NCBI RefSeq assembly: GCF_000372885.1
Contig: NZ_KB889967.1
Location: 682,001-746,000, forward strand
Direction: 5' to 3'
Source of the DNA: Methyloversatilis thermotolerans
Lineage (GTDB): Bacteria > Pseudomonadota > Gammaproteobacteria > Burkholderiales > Rhodocyclaceae
DNA length: 64,000 nt
Of this stretch, positions 1 to 7,615 are shown piece by piece. A program made the translations under genes and the position numbers. How positions within the stretch are numbered: the stretch's first letter is position 1; every line of letters begins with the position of its first letter. The notes below the pieces were generated by a model. That model saw nothing but the letters and a program-made list of their open reading frames with translations, was not told where the DNA came from and did not search any database.

Positions 1-168
1 AAGCGCTCCATCATGGACGAAATGTCCAGCGTGCAGCCAGCCGATCTGGACATCGTCAAGGACAGTCAGGGCGTCGAGATTTCCTTCGCATACAGCCGCA
101 AGGTGCCGCTGTTCGGTCCGGTGAGTCTGGTGTTCGATTTCGAAGGGTCGGCCTCGGGGTCGAACTGA
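1..168 (+). CDS. DUF4845 family membrane protein (3' end only)
   Basis: The reading frame is open from the window edge and stops at TGA 166-168, giving the last 55 residues. The tail (PLFGPVSLVFDFEGSA) matches the end of DUF4845 proteins, which in betaproteobacteria sit between lepB and rnc. The family is a small single-pass membrane protein of unknown role; the N-terminal membrane segment lies outside the window. The call rests on this short tail and on its position 4 bases upstream of rnc. Confidence 0.7.
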   Translation, partial: KRSIMDEMSSVQPADLDIVKDSQGVEISFAYSRKVPLFGPVSLVFDFEGSASGSN

Positions 169-172
169 AGCG

Positions 173-850
173 TTGAATCCCGATGAACGTATCGAGCGTG
201 CGCTCGGCCATGAGTTTGCATCGCGCGCGCTGCTTGCGCAGGCGCTGACCCACAGCAGTCATTCATCCACTCATAACGAAAGACTCGAGCTGCTGGGCGA
301 CGCGGTGCTCGACTGCGTGGCCACCGATCTGCTGTTCCGGAGGTTTCCGGACACACCGGAAGGTCTGCTGTCGCGGTTGCGTGCCTCGCTGGTCAAGGAA
401 GACACGCTGGCGGACATCGCCGCCGGCATCGCGCTCGGCGATGCGCTGCGGCTGAGCGCAGGCGAACAGAAAACCGGCGGCCGCAAGCGGCCGGCACTGC
501 TCGCGAATGCGCTGGAAGCGCTGATCGGCGCGGTCTTTCTCGAAGCCGGTTACGACGCCGCCCGCGCGGTGGTGGCGCGCTTGCTGGAATCGCGACTGAT
601 GGCGTTGAATCCCGAACGGGACGCGCGCGACCCGAAGACCGCGCTGCAGGAATGGCTGCATGCGCGGGCCAACCGGCCCCCGCGTTATGAGATCGTGTCG
701 ACCAGCGGCCCGGCCCACGCCCCGGTGTTCCGCGCAGCCTGCGTGATCGATGCGCTGGGCGTGCGCACCGAAGGTGAGGGGCGCAGCCGTCGTCATGCCG
801 AGCAGGCTGCCGCCGCAGACGCGCTCGAACAACTTCAGGGGGCGGCATGA
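173..850 (+). CDS. rnc: Ribonuclease III
   Basis: Dimeric double-strand-specific endoribonuclease that processes rRNA precursors and some mRNAs. The 225-residue product has the RNase III signature NERLELLGDAVLD near residues 35-47 and a C-terminal double-stranded RNA-binding domain from about residue 155 (KTALQEWLHA). TTG at 173 is chosen because no ATG, GTG or other TTG lies between the previous in-frame stop and this codon, and family members start just before the RALGHEF-like segment. It begins 4 bases after the DUF4845 stop and overlaps era by ATGA, so translation is probably coupled. A TTG start with a weak ribosome site suggests low expression. Confidence 0.96.
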   Translation: MNPDERIERALGHEFASRALLAQALTHSSHSSTHNERLELLGDAVLDCVATDLLFRRFPDTPEGLLSRLRASLVKEDTLADIAAGIALGDALRLSAGEQKTGGRKRPALLANALEALIGAVFLEAGYDAARAVVARLLESRLMALNPERDARDPKTALQEWLHARANRPPRYEIVSTSGPAHAPVFRAACVIDALGVRTEGEGRSRRHAEQAAAADALEQLQGAA

Positions 851-1782
851 CCGACATTACGCAACATGACTTGCCGGCGGATGATGCGGCCGGCCCGCCG
901 GTGACCCACTGCGGTTTCATTGCCATCGTCGGCCGCCCCAATGTGGGCAAGTCCACGCTGGTGAACCGTCTGATCGGACAGAAGGTGAGTATCACGTCGG
1001 CCAAGGCGCAGACCACGCGCCATCGCATTCACGGCGTCCTGACCCGGAATGCCCGCCAGTTCGTGTTCGTCGATACACCCGGCTTCCAGACCCGGCATCG
1101 CAACGCGCTGAACCGCGCCATGAACCGCACCGTGACACAGGCGCTGGCCGATGTCGACGTCGTGGTGTTCGTGATCGAAGCCGGCCGCCTGACCGACGCC
1201 GACGAGGAGGTGCTTGCGCTCTTGCCGCAGGACCGGCCGGTGCTGCTGCTGCTGAACAAGACCGACAAGACCGGCGACCGTGCGAAGCTGCTGCCCTTCG
1301 TCGAGCGCATTTCGAAGCTGCGCGACTTCCACGCCATCATTCCGGTGAGTGCGCAGCGCGGCGATGGTCTGGATGCCCTGCTCAAGGTGGCGGGTGATCT
1401 GTTGCCGGAAGGTCCGGCCATGTTCGACGCCGACGACTTTACCGATCGCAGCGAACGCTTTCTGGCGGCCGAGTACATCCGCGAAAAGCTGTTCCGGCAA
1501 CTGGGCGACGAGCTGCCCTACGGTCTTGCAGTCGAGATCGAGCGCTTCGACGTCGATGGGGCGCTGCGGCGTATCGCGGCAGCGGTCATCGTCAGTCGCG
1601 AGGCGCACAAGGGCATCGTGATCGGTCGCGGCGGCGAAGTGCTGAAGACGGTCGGCGCGGCGGCTCGGACCGATATGGAGCGGGTGTTCGGTTCGAAGGT
1701 ATTCCTTGAACTGCATGTGAAGGTGCGCAGCGGCTGGGCCGATGACGAACGCGCGCTGAAGAGCCTGGGTTTCGAGCCATGA
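847..1782 (+). CDS. era: GTPase Era
   Basis: Essential GTPase that binds the 3' end of 16S rRNA and helps 30S subunit maturation. At 311 residues it is of normal length. Visible motifs are the P-loop GRPNVGKST (about residues 28-36), DTPG (G3), NKTD (G4) and a C-terminal KH RNA-binding domain with VIGRGGEVLK. The start overlaps the rnc stop (ATGA), the usual rnc-era coupling in proteobacteria. The N-terminus has about 20 extra residues before the GTPase domain, as in other betaproteobacterial Era proteins. Confidence 0.97.
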   Translation: MTDITQHDLPADDAAGPPVTHCGFIAIVGRPNVGKSTLVNRLIGQKVSITSAKAQTTRHRIHGVLTRNARQFVFVDTPGFQTRHRNALNRAMNRTVTQALADVDVVVFVIEAGRLTDADEEVLALLPQDRPVLLLLNKTDKTGDRAKLLPFVERISKLRDFHAIIPVSAQRGDGLDALLKVAGDLLPEGPAMFDADDFTDRSERFLAAEYIREKLFRQLGDELPYGLAVEIERFDVDGALRRIAAAVIVSREAHKGIVIGRGGEVLKTVGAAARTDMERVFGSKVFLELHVKVRSGWADDERALKSLGFEP

Positions 1783-1810
1783 CCGCTCGTGGAGGGCGGA
1801 GGCGCGCGCG

Positions 1811-2542
1811 GTGAGCGGCGGCAAGCAGCGGGTGGATGGTCAGCCGGCCTTCCTGCTGCAGGCCCACGCCTATCGTGAAACAAGCCTCATCGTCGACGTA
1901 TTCAGCCGCGACTACGGTCGCGTCGGGCTGGTGGCGCGCGGCGCCAAGCGGCCGCGCTCGCAGTTGCGTGGCGTGCTGGTCGAGTTCCAGCCGCTCGAGC
2001 TGGGCTGGTTCGGTGCGGGAGAGCTGCACACGCTGGCGCGCGCCGAATGGCAGCGCGCCTGGCCCATGCTGTCCGGTCCCCGCTTGCTGCTCGGCTACTA
2101 TCTGAACGAGCTGCTGCAGCGACTGCTGGCGCGCGAGGACGCTCACCCGGCGCTGTTTGCGCTTTATGCCGAAGCGGTGCAGAAGCTGGCCACGGCACCC
2201 GCTGACACGGTAAGGCACGAAGCCATGCTGCGCGCCTTCGAGAAGGCGCTGCTGCGAGAACTGGGCTATGGCCTGACCCTGGCTCACGACGCTGGCGGCC
2301 AGGCCATCGATCCTGCGGCCAATTATGTGTTCAGGCCGGAACAGGGCTTGATCGAAGGCGAGGGCGGGCCGGATGATTTCGGTCTGAGCGGCGCCCAGGC
2401 GCTGGCGCTGGATGCGGACGACTATGCCGATGCGCAGGTCGCCCGCCTCGCGAAGACCTTGATGCGCATGCTCATCGCGCATTATCTGCAGGGACAGGAG
2501 CTGCGTACGCGGCGCGTATTCATCGAATTACAGGATCTCTGA
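1811..2542 (+). CDS. recO: DNA repair protein RecO
   Basis: Recombination mediator of the RecFOR pathway that loads RecA onto SSB-coated single-stranded DNA. The 243-residue protein starts with the OB-fold region ([20 protein letters not shown], ending in the [13 protein letters not shown] stretch) followed by the helical RecO C-terminal domain. The GTG at 1811 is supported by GGAGG at 1798-1802, 8 bases upstream. It follows era by 28 bases and precedes pdxJ by 2, so it is inside the rnc operon. Confidence 0.94.
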   Translation: MSGGKQRVDGQPAFLLQAHAYRETSLIVDVFSRDYGRVGLVARGAKRPRSQLRGVLVEFQPLELGWFGAGELHTLARAEWQRAWPMLSGPRLLLGYYLNELLQRLLAREDAHPALFALYAEAVQKLATAPADTVRHEAMLRAFEKALLRELGYGLTLAHDAGGQAIDPAANYVFRPEQGLIEGEGGPDDFGLSGAQALALDADDYADAQVARLAKTLMRMLIAHYLQGQELRTRRVFIELQDL

Positions 2543-2544
2543 AC

Positions 2545-3300
2545 ATGATCGAACTGGGCGTCAACATCGACCACGTGGCGACCCTACGGCAGGCGCGCCG
2601 GACTTACGAACCGGACCCGGTCTGGGCAGCCGTCGAGGCGCATCTGGGCGGTGCCGATGGCATCACCGTGCATCTGCGCGAGGACAGACGCCATATCCAG
2701 GATGACGACGTGCGCCGGTTGCGCGATCTGGTGCACATCAAGCTGAACCTGGAAATGGCAGCCACCGACGAAATGGTGGGCATCGCCTGCACCTTGCGAC
2801 CGGAAATGGCCATGCTGGTACCCGAAGGGCGACACGAGGTGACGACCGAAGGCGGCCTGGACATCGTGTCGCAGGAGATACGGCTGAAGGACGTGATCGG
2901 CCGATTGCGCGACGCCGGCATCGTGACCAGTGTATTCATCGATGCCGAGCCGGCGCAGATCGAAGCCGCCGCGCGCATCGGCGCCCAGGTCTGCGAGGTG
3001 CACACCGGCCCCTATGCGCACGCCTTCCATGGCCTCGGGCGCGACCGCGAATCGCAGGCTGTGGTGGTCGAACTGGACAAGGTGCGCACCGCGGGCAAGC
3101 TCATCCGCGACCTCGGCATGCGCTTCAACGCGGGCCATGCGCTGAACTACGCCAATGTACAGCCGGTGGCCGAGTTGCCGGGGGTACGCGAACTGCACAT
3201 CGGGCATGCCATCGTGAGCCGGTCGGTCTTTGTCGGTCTGCGCGAGGCGGTGCGCGAAATGAAGGCGCTGATGCGCGAGGCGGCCGGGAGGCATGCGTGA
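2545..3300 (+). CDS. pdxJ: Pyridoxine 5'-phosphate synthase
   Basis: Condenses 1-deoxyxylulose 5-phosphate with 3-amino-1-hydroxyacetone 1-phosphate to pyridoxine 5'-phosphate, the last ring-forming step of DXP-dependent vitamin B6 synthesis. The 251 residues cover the whole TIM barrel, beginning [17 protein letters not shown] and including [26 protein letters not shown] and FNAGHALNY. It starts 2 bases after recO and overlaps acpS (GTGA). The pdxJ-acpS pair is conserved in proteobacteria. Confidence 0.97.
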   Translation: MIELGVNIDHVATLRQARRTYEPDPVWAAVEAHLGGADGITVHLREDRRHIQDDDVRRLRDLVHIKLNLEMAATDEMVGIACTLRPEMAMLVPEGRHEVTTEGGLDIVSQEIRLKDVIGRLRDAGIVTSVFIDAEPAQIEAAARIGAQVCEVHTGPYAHAFHGLGRDRESQAVVVELDKVRTAGKLIRDLGMRFNAGHALNYANVQPVAELPGVRELHIGHAIVSRSVFVGLREAVREMKALMREAAGRHA

Positions 3301-3686
3301 TTGCCGGCGTCGGCACCGATCTTTGCAGCGTTGCGCGTTTCGCGCGCATGCTGGCCGAAGACGGTGACGGGATCGCGCATCGCATCCTGAGTGCGTCCGA
3401 ACTGGTCGAATTCGCCAGTGCGAAGCGACCGGCGCATTTTCTGGCCAAGCGCTTCGCCGCCAAGGAGGCGCTGGGCAAGGCCCTGGGCACGGGCATCCGG
3501 GCGCCGGTTCTGCTGCGTGCAATCGCCGTGATGCACGACGATCTGGGGCGGCCCGATTTCGCCTTCGATGAGGCGTTGGCAGCCTGGATGGCGGAACGCG
3601 CACTGCGGCCGCATCTTTCACTGTCGGATGAAAACGAACACGCGCTCGCCTTCGTGGTGGTCGAGCGCACGGAGAACCGAACATGA
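3297..3686 (+). CDS. acpS: Holo-[acyl-carrier-protein] synthase
   Basis: Transfers 4'-phosphopantetheine from coenzyme A to the serine of acyl carrier protein. The 129-residue protein carries the family motifs [12 protein letters not shown] (magnesium-binding Asp) near the N-terminus and [14 protein letters not shown] (Glu/Lys motif) in the middle. The GTG start overlaps the pdxJ stop, and the end overlaps nagZ by ATGA, so the three genes are translationally linked. Confidence 0.95.
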   Translation: MIAGVGTDLCSVARFARMLAEDGDGIAHRILSASELVEFASAKRPAHFLAKRFAAKEALGKALGTGIRAPVLLRAIAVMHDDLGRPDFAFDEALAAWMAERALRPHLSLSDENEHALAFVVVERTENRT

Positions 3687-4717
3687 GGACTGCGCCACCC
3701 GGACCGGTCATGCTGGATGTGCATGGACTGGAACTCGATGCCGAGGATCGCGAACTGCTCAACCATCCGTCGGTGGGCGGGCTCATCCTGTTCGCGCGCA
3801 ACTTCCATGACGCCCGGCAGCTTGCCGCGCTGACCGATGCCATCCATTCCGTGCGCAGGCCGCCGCTGCTGATCGCGGTGGATCACGAGGGCGGCCGGGT
3901 TCAGCGTTTCAAGTCGGACGGTTTCACCCATCTTCCGTCCATGCACACACTGGGCAGTCGCTACGAGGCGGATGCCGGCGGCGCGCTGGCCGATGCGCGC
4001 GCGGCTGGCTATGTGCTCGCGGCCGAACTGCGGGCGCTGGGCGTGGACCTGTCCTTTACGCCGGTGCTCGATCTGGATTACGGCCGCAGCGGGGTGATCG
4101 GTGATCGCGCCTTCCACCTGGACCCGGCCATTGTCGCTCCGCTGGCCGGTGCGCTGGCGGAAGGTTTGCGCGCAGCCGGCATGAAATCGGTGGGCAAGCA
4201 CTTTCCCGGCCACGGATGGGCCGAAGCCGATTCGCATGTGGCCATCCCGGTGGACGAGCGCGACTTCGACACGATATGGGCGCTGGACATCCGGCCCTAT
4301 CTGGACCTCGGCCGGCAGATCGATGCCGTGATGCCGGCCCATGTCATCTATCCGGCGGTCGATCGCATGCCGGCCGGTTTCTCGCGTACCTGGGTGCAGG
4401 ACATCCTGCGCGGCAAACTCGCTTTTGACGGCGTGGTGTTCAGCGACGACCTGTCCATGGAGGGCGCGTCGGTGGCCGGTGACGTGGTGGCACGCGCGGA
4501 GGCGGCATGGGATGCCGGCTGCGACATGGTGCTGGTGTGCAATGCGCGCGACCAGGCGGTGAAGCTGATCGATGGCTGGCGGCCCGAATTCGACAGCGTG
4601 CGCAGTGCGCGCGTCGCGTCGCTGATGCCCGCACGACCTTATGGCGATCGCAGCGTGCTCGCGCAGGACGCACGCTATCGCGATGCACTGGACGCGGTGC
4701 GCAGCCTGCTTGCCTAG
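3683..4717 (+). CDS. nagZ: Beta-N-acetylhexosaminidase NagZ
   Basis: Cytoplasmic glycoside hydrolase family 3 enzyme that removes N-acetylglucosamine from anhydro-muropeptides during cell-wall recycling. The 344-residue product shows the family motif KHFPGHG with the catalytic loop His downstream (ADSH), the nucleophile region FSDDLSMEG, and the substrate-binding segment DHEGGRVQRF. There is no signal peptide, as expected for NagZ. It overlaps acpS and precedes uvrC by 12 bases. Confidence 0.96.
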   Translation: MRTAPPGPVMLDVHGLELDAEDRELLNHPSVGGLILFARNFHDARQLAALTDAIHSVRRPPLLIAVDHEGGRVQRFKSDGFTHLPSMHTLGSRYEADAGGALADARAAGYVLAAELRALGVDLSFTPVLDLDYGRSGVIGDRAFHLDPAIVAPLAGALAEGLRAAGMKSVGKHFPGHGWAEADSHVAIPVDERDFDTIWALDIRPYLDLGRQIDAVMPAHVIYPAVDRMPAGFSRTWVQDILRGKLAFDGVVFSDDLSMEGASVAGDVVARAEAAWDAGCDMVLVCNARDQAVKLIDGWRPEFDSVRSARVASLMPARPYGDRSVLAQDARYRDALDAVRSLLA

Positions 4718-4729
4718 CGCCTCGTTGCC

Positions 4730-6511
4730 ATGAGTTTCGACGCCAAGGCCTTCCTGCCGACGGTGCCCGAGGATCCGGGCGTCTATCGCATGATGGGCGC
4801 CGAGGACGAGGTACTCTACGTCGGCAAGGCGAAGAACCTGCGGCGGCGCGTGTCCTCGTATTTCCAGCGCACGCAGTCCAGTCCACGCATTGCCATGATG
4901 GTGGCCCAGGTGGTGCGCGTGGACACCACGGTGGTGCGATCGGAAACCGAGGCGCTCATCCTCGAGAACAACCTGATCAAGAGCCTGCGGCCGAAGTACA
5001 ACATCCTGTTCCGGGACGACAAGTCCTATCCCTACATCAAGCTGAGCAACGACCGCTTTCCGCGCATCGCCTTCTTCCGCGGCAGCGTCGGACGCGATGC
5101 GCGCTACTTCGGCCCGCTGCCCAATGCGTGGGCGGTGCGGGAGACGATACAACTGGTGCAGCGTGCCTTCCTGCTGCGTACCTGCGAGAACAGCGTGTTC
5201 AACAACCGTTCGCGCCCCTGCCTGCTGCACCAGATCCACCGCTGCTCCGCTCCTTGCGTGGACCTGATCGAGAAGGAGGACTACGACGAGGATGTGCGGC
5301 TCACCGCGCTGTTCCTGAACGGTCGTCACGGTGAAGTGATCGAGCGCCTGTCGGAACAGATGAATGCCGCTGCCGAGGCGCTCGCCTTCGAGAAGGCCGC
5401 GCAGATCCGGGACCAGATCCGGGCGCTCAATCGCGTGCTGCACAAGCAGTTCGCCGACAGCGCGCGCGACGAGGATCTGGACATCGTGGTGGCGATCGAG
5501 CGCGACGGCTCCGCCTGCGTCAATCACGCGATGGTGCGCGGCGGGCGCCACCTCGGTGATCACGCGCATTTTCCCGCGGCCGGGCAGGGCAGCGCGGCCG
5601 ACATGCTGCTTGCTTTTGTCACGCAACACTACGCGGCCGGGAATGCGCCGAAACGCATCGTGGTGAACGTGCCGCCGGAGGCCGAAGATGGCGAAGCACC
5701 GCTGCCCGGTTCGACCCTGGCGCTGGCTCGCAACGAGCGCGAGCGGGCGTGGACCGACATCGCGTTGAAGAACGCGGAGATCGCGCTCACCACGCGCCTG
5801 GATGCGGGCGCCCGAGCCTCCCATCGCGTGCGGGCGCTGGTGGATGCGCTGGAGCTGGATATCGCGCCCGACCGGATCGAGTGCTTCGACATCAGTCACA
5901 CCATGGGCGAAGCCACCGTGGCGTCCTGTGTCGTGTGGATGAATGGCGCCATGCGCAACAGCGAGTACCGCCGCTACAACATCGACGGCATCACGCCGGG
6001 CGACGACTATGCGGCGATGCGCCAGGTGCTCACCCGCCGCTACGAGAAGGTGGCCAACGGTGAGGGGGCACGACCCGACCTGGTGCTGATCGATGGCGGC
6101 AAGGGGCAACTCGGCATCGCCATCGAGGTGATGGCCGAACTGGGTCTCGATCTGCCGCTGGTAGGCGTGGCCAAGGGCGAGGAGCGCAAGATGGGGGCGG
6201 AGGAACTGATACGCCCCGGTGTCGAGACGCCGCTCGTGCTCGGACCGGAACATCCGGCGCTGCATCTGATTGCGGAAATCCGCGACGAGGCGCACCGCTT
6301 CGCGATTGCCGGCCATCGTGCCAAGCGCGCGAAGAAGCGGCTCACCTCCACGCTGGAGGACATTCCCGGCATCGGACCGGCCCGCCGCAAGCGACTGCTC
6401 ACCACCTTCGGCGGACTGTCCGGTGTGCGCAATGCCACGGTAGAGGATCTGTGCCGGGTGGATGGCATCAGCCGCAAGCTCGCCGAACAGATACACCGGC
6501 AGTTAAACTAG
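4730..6511 (+). CDS. uvrC: UvrABC excinuclease subunit C
   Basis: Makes both incisions around UvrB-marked lesions in nucleotide excision repair. The 593 residues carry, in order, the GIY-YIG nuclease (PGVYRMMG...VLYVGKAKNLRRR, residues 15-45), the UVR domain that contacts UvrB (EALAFEKAAQIRDQIRAL, about 215-235), the RNase H-like 5' nuclease (IECFDISHTMGE, about 383) and tandem helix-hairpin-helix motifs at the C-terminus (IPGIGPARRKRLL). Length and order are normal for the family. Confidence 0.97.
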   Translation: MSFDAKAFLPTVPEDPGVYRMMGAEDEVLYVGKAKNLRRRVSSYFQRTQSSPRIAMMVAQVVRVDTTVVRSETEALILENNLIKSLRPKYNILFRDDKSYPYIKLSNDRFPRIAFFRGSVGRDARYFGPLPNAWAVRETIQLVQRAFLLRTCENSVFNNRSRPCLLHQIHRCSAPCVDLIEKEDYDEDVRLTALFLNGRHGEVIERLSEQMNAAAEALAFEKAAQIRDQIRALNRVLHKQFADSARDEDLDIVVAIERDGSACVNHAMVRGGRHLGDHAHFPAAGQGSAADMLLAFVTQHYAAGNAPKRIVVNVPPEAEDGEAPLPGSTLALARNERERAWTDIALKNAEIALTTRLDAGARASHRVRALVDALELDIAPDRIECFDISHTMGEATVASCVVWMNGAMRNSEYRRYNIDGITPGDDYAAMRQVLTRRYEKVANGEGARPDLVLIDGGKGQLGIAIEVMAELGLDLPLVGVAKGEERKMGAEELIRPGVETPLVLGPEHPALHLIAEIRDEAHRFAIAGHRAKRAKKRLTSTLEDIPGIGPARRKRLLTTFGGLSGVRNATVEDLCRVDGISRKLAEQIHRQLN

Positions 6512-6516
6512 GGTTC

Positions 6517-7089
6517 ATGTTTACCCTTCCCACCGCGCTGACCTGGGCGCGCATCCTGCTGATTCCCCTGTTCGTCGGCGTGTTCTTCGTGCCCGATCAC
6601 ACCTTGTCGCTGCACGAAAAGAACGTGTTCGCGACCACCGTGTTCGTCGTCGCGGCGATCACCGACTGGCTGGATGGCTATCTCGCGCGTACGCTGAACC
6701 AGACGTCCTCCTTCGGCGCTTTCCTCGATCCGGTGGCGGACAAGCTCATGGTCGCGGCAGCACTCATCATGCTGGTCGAGCTGTCGCGCACAAGCACGGT
6801 GATCGCGCTCATCATCATCGGCCGCGAAATCACCATTTCCGCGCTGCGCGAATGGATGGCCAAGGTGGGCGCCTCGCGTAGCGTGGCGGTGTCCATGATC
6901 GGCAAGATCAAGACCACGGCGCAGATGATCGCGATACCCATGCTGCTGTATTTCGATCCGCTGTTCGGCATAGACATCGGCTTCATCGGCGGCAAGCTCA
7001 TCTGGATCGCCGCGCTGCTCACCGTGTGGTCCATGGCCTACTACATGCGAAGGGCATGGCCCGAGCTGCGCGCGCGCAAGGAGGTCTGA
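6517..7089 (+). CDS. pgsA: CDP-diacylglycerol-glycerol-3-phosphate 3-phosphatidyltransferase
   Basis: Integral membrane enzyme that makes phosphatidylglycerophosphate, the precursor of phosphatidylglycerol and cardiolipin. The 190-residue product begins MFTLPTALTWARILLIP, the standard N-terminus, so ATG 6517 is preferred over a longer in-frame extension that would overlap the uvrC end. The CDP-alcohol phosphotransferase motif is complete (DWLDGYLAR, then SSFGAFLDPVADK). Several hydrophobic segments follow. It is the last protein gene of the operon; the uvrC-pgsA-tRNA order is common in beta- and gammaproteobacteria. Confidence 0.95.
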   Translation: MFTLPTALTWARILLIPLFVGVFFVPDHTLSLHEKNVFATTVFVVAAITDWLDGYLARTLNQTSSFGAFLDPVADKLMVAAALIMLVELSRTSTVIALIIIGREITISALREWMAKVGASRSVAVSMIGKIKTTAQMIAIPMLLYFDPLFGIDIGFIGGKLIWIAALLTVWSMAYYMRRAWPELRARKEV

Positions 7090-7119
7090 AGGTACGGCGG
7101 CGATTTCTGCTGCGGACAG

Positions 7120-7147
7120 TTGACAGCTTTTCCGGCAGGCCTATAAT
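7120..7147 (+). promoter_or_regulatory. Sigma-70 promoter for the tRNA cluster
   Basis: A perfect TTGACA (7120-7125) and a perfect TATAAT (7142-7147) are separated by 16 bases, and the -10 is followed by a G/C-rich GCGCGCC discriminator as in stringently controlled stable RNA promoters. The predicted start near 7154 is a few bases before tRNA-Gly. Confidence 0.88.
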
Positions 7148-7160
7148 GCGCGCCTGTCTT

Positions 7161-7236
7161 GCGGGAATAGCTCAGTTGGTAGAGCGCAACCTTGCCAAGG
7201 TTGAGGTCGCGAGTTCGAGCCTCGTTTCCCGCTCCA
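7161..7236 (+). tRNA. tRNA-Gly (GCC), first copy
   Basis: The 76-base sequence folds as a complete cloverleaf: acceptor GCGGGAA pairs with TTCCCGC, the anticodon loop is TTGCCAA (anticodon GCC), the T loop is TTCGAGC, and CCA is encoded. It is the first gene behind the 7120-7147 promoter and is identical to the copy at 7409-7484. Confidence 0.97.
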
Positions 7237-7244
7237 GGATACAG

Positions 7245-7272
7245 AAATGGGGAAGCTCAGCTTCCCCATTTT
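7245..7272 (+). terminator. Hairpin between tRNA-Gly and tRNA-Cys
   Basis: AAATGGGGAAGCT and AGCTTCCCCATTT form a 13-base inverted repeat with a minimal loop, ending in TTTT. It looks like a rho-independent terminator or RNA-processing hairpin just after the first tRNA. Because two more tRNAs follow, it may act as a partial terminator or a 3'-end processing signal. Confidence 0.6.
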
Positions 7273-7303
7273 GCTTCACGGCCTGTTCTCCGGCCGTGCC
7301 TCT

Positions 7304-7377
7304 GGCGAGGTGGCAGAGTGGTCATGCAGCGGCCTGCAAAGCCGTGGACGCCGGTTCGATTCCGACCCTCGCCTCCA
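7304..7377 (+). tRNA. tRNA-Cys (GCA)
   Basis: The 74-base cloverleaf has acceptor GGCGAGG pairing with CCTCGCC, anticodon loop CTGCAAA (anticodon GCA), T loop TTCGATT and encoded CCA. It lies between the two tRNA-Gly copies. Confidence 0.96.
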
Positions 7378-7408
7378 AGACAATCCGGTCGATGCCAGGC
7401 ATCGATAC

Positions 7409-7484
7409 GCGGGAATAGCTCAGTTGGTAGAGCGCAACCTTGCCAAGGTTGAGGTCGCGAGTTCGAGCCTCGTTTCCCGCTCCA
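7409..7484 (+). tRNA. tRNA-Gly (GCC), second copy
   Basis: Identical over all 76 bases to the copy at 7161-7236, including the GCC anticodon and the encoded CCA. It ends 8 bases before a strong terminator that closes the cluster. Confidence 0.97.
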
Positions 7485-7492
7485 ACACCCTG

Positions 7493-7525
7493 AACGGCGA
7501 AGCTTGCGCTTCGCCGTTTTTCTTT
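7493..7525 (+). terminator. Rho-independent terminator of the tRNA cluster
   Basis: AACGGCGAAGC pairs perfectly with GCTTCGCCGTT across a TTGC loop and is followed by TTTTCTTTT. This is a textbook intrinsic terminator placed just after the last tRNA. Confidence 0.9.
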
Positions 7526-7615
7526 TCCGGCACGCGCGGCGTGCCGCGACGCTGTACGCGTGCGCGCGGCGGGCATATGCTGCACATCCGGTCCGCCAAC
7601 TGGAGAGCCGTTCCG

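Noticed and set aside
3125-6496. A very long minus-strand open frame opposite acpS, nagZ and uvrC
   Set aside because: It is the mirror of high-GC codon usage in well-recognised plus-strand genes; its translation has no family-like features and is rich in His/Arg/Gln.
7161-7484. Repeated 76-base unit as a possible repeat array
   Set aside because: The two copies are identical functional tRNA-Gly genes, not a CRISPR or mobile repeat.
7247-7615. Upstream extension of the fused binding protein frame through tRNA-Cys and the second tRNA-Gly
   Set aside because: The signal peptide and the ribosome site point to GTG 7616; the extension is tRNA and terminator sequence.
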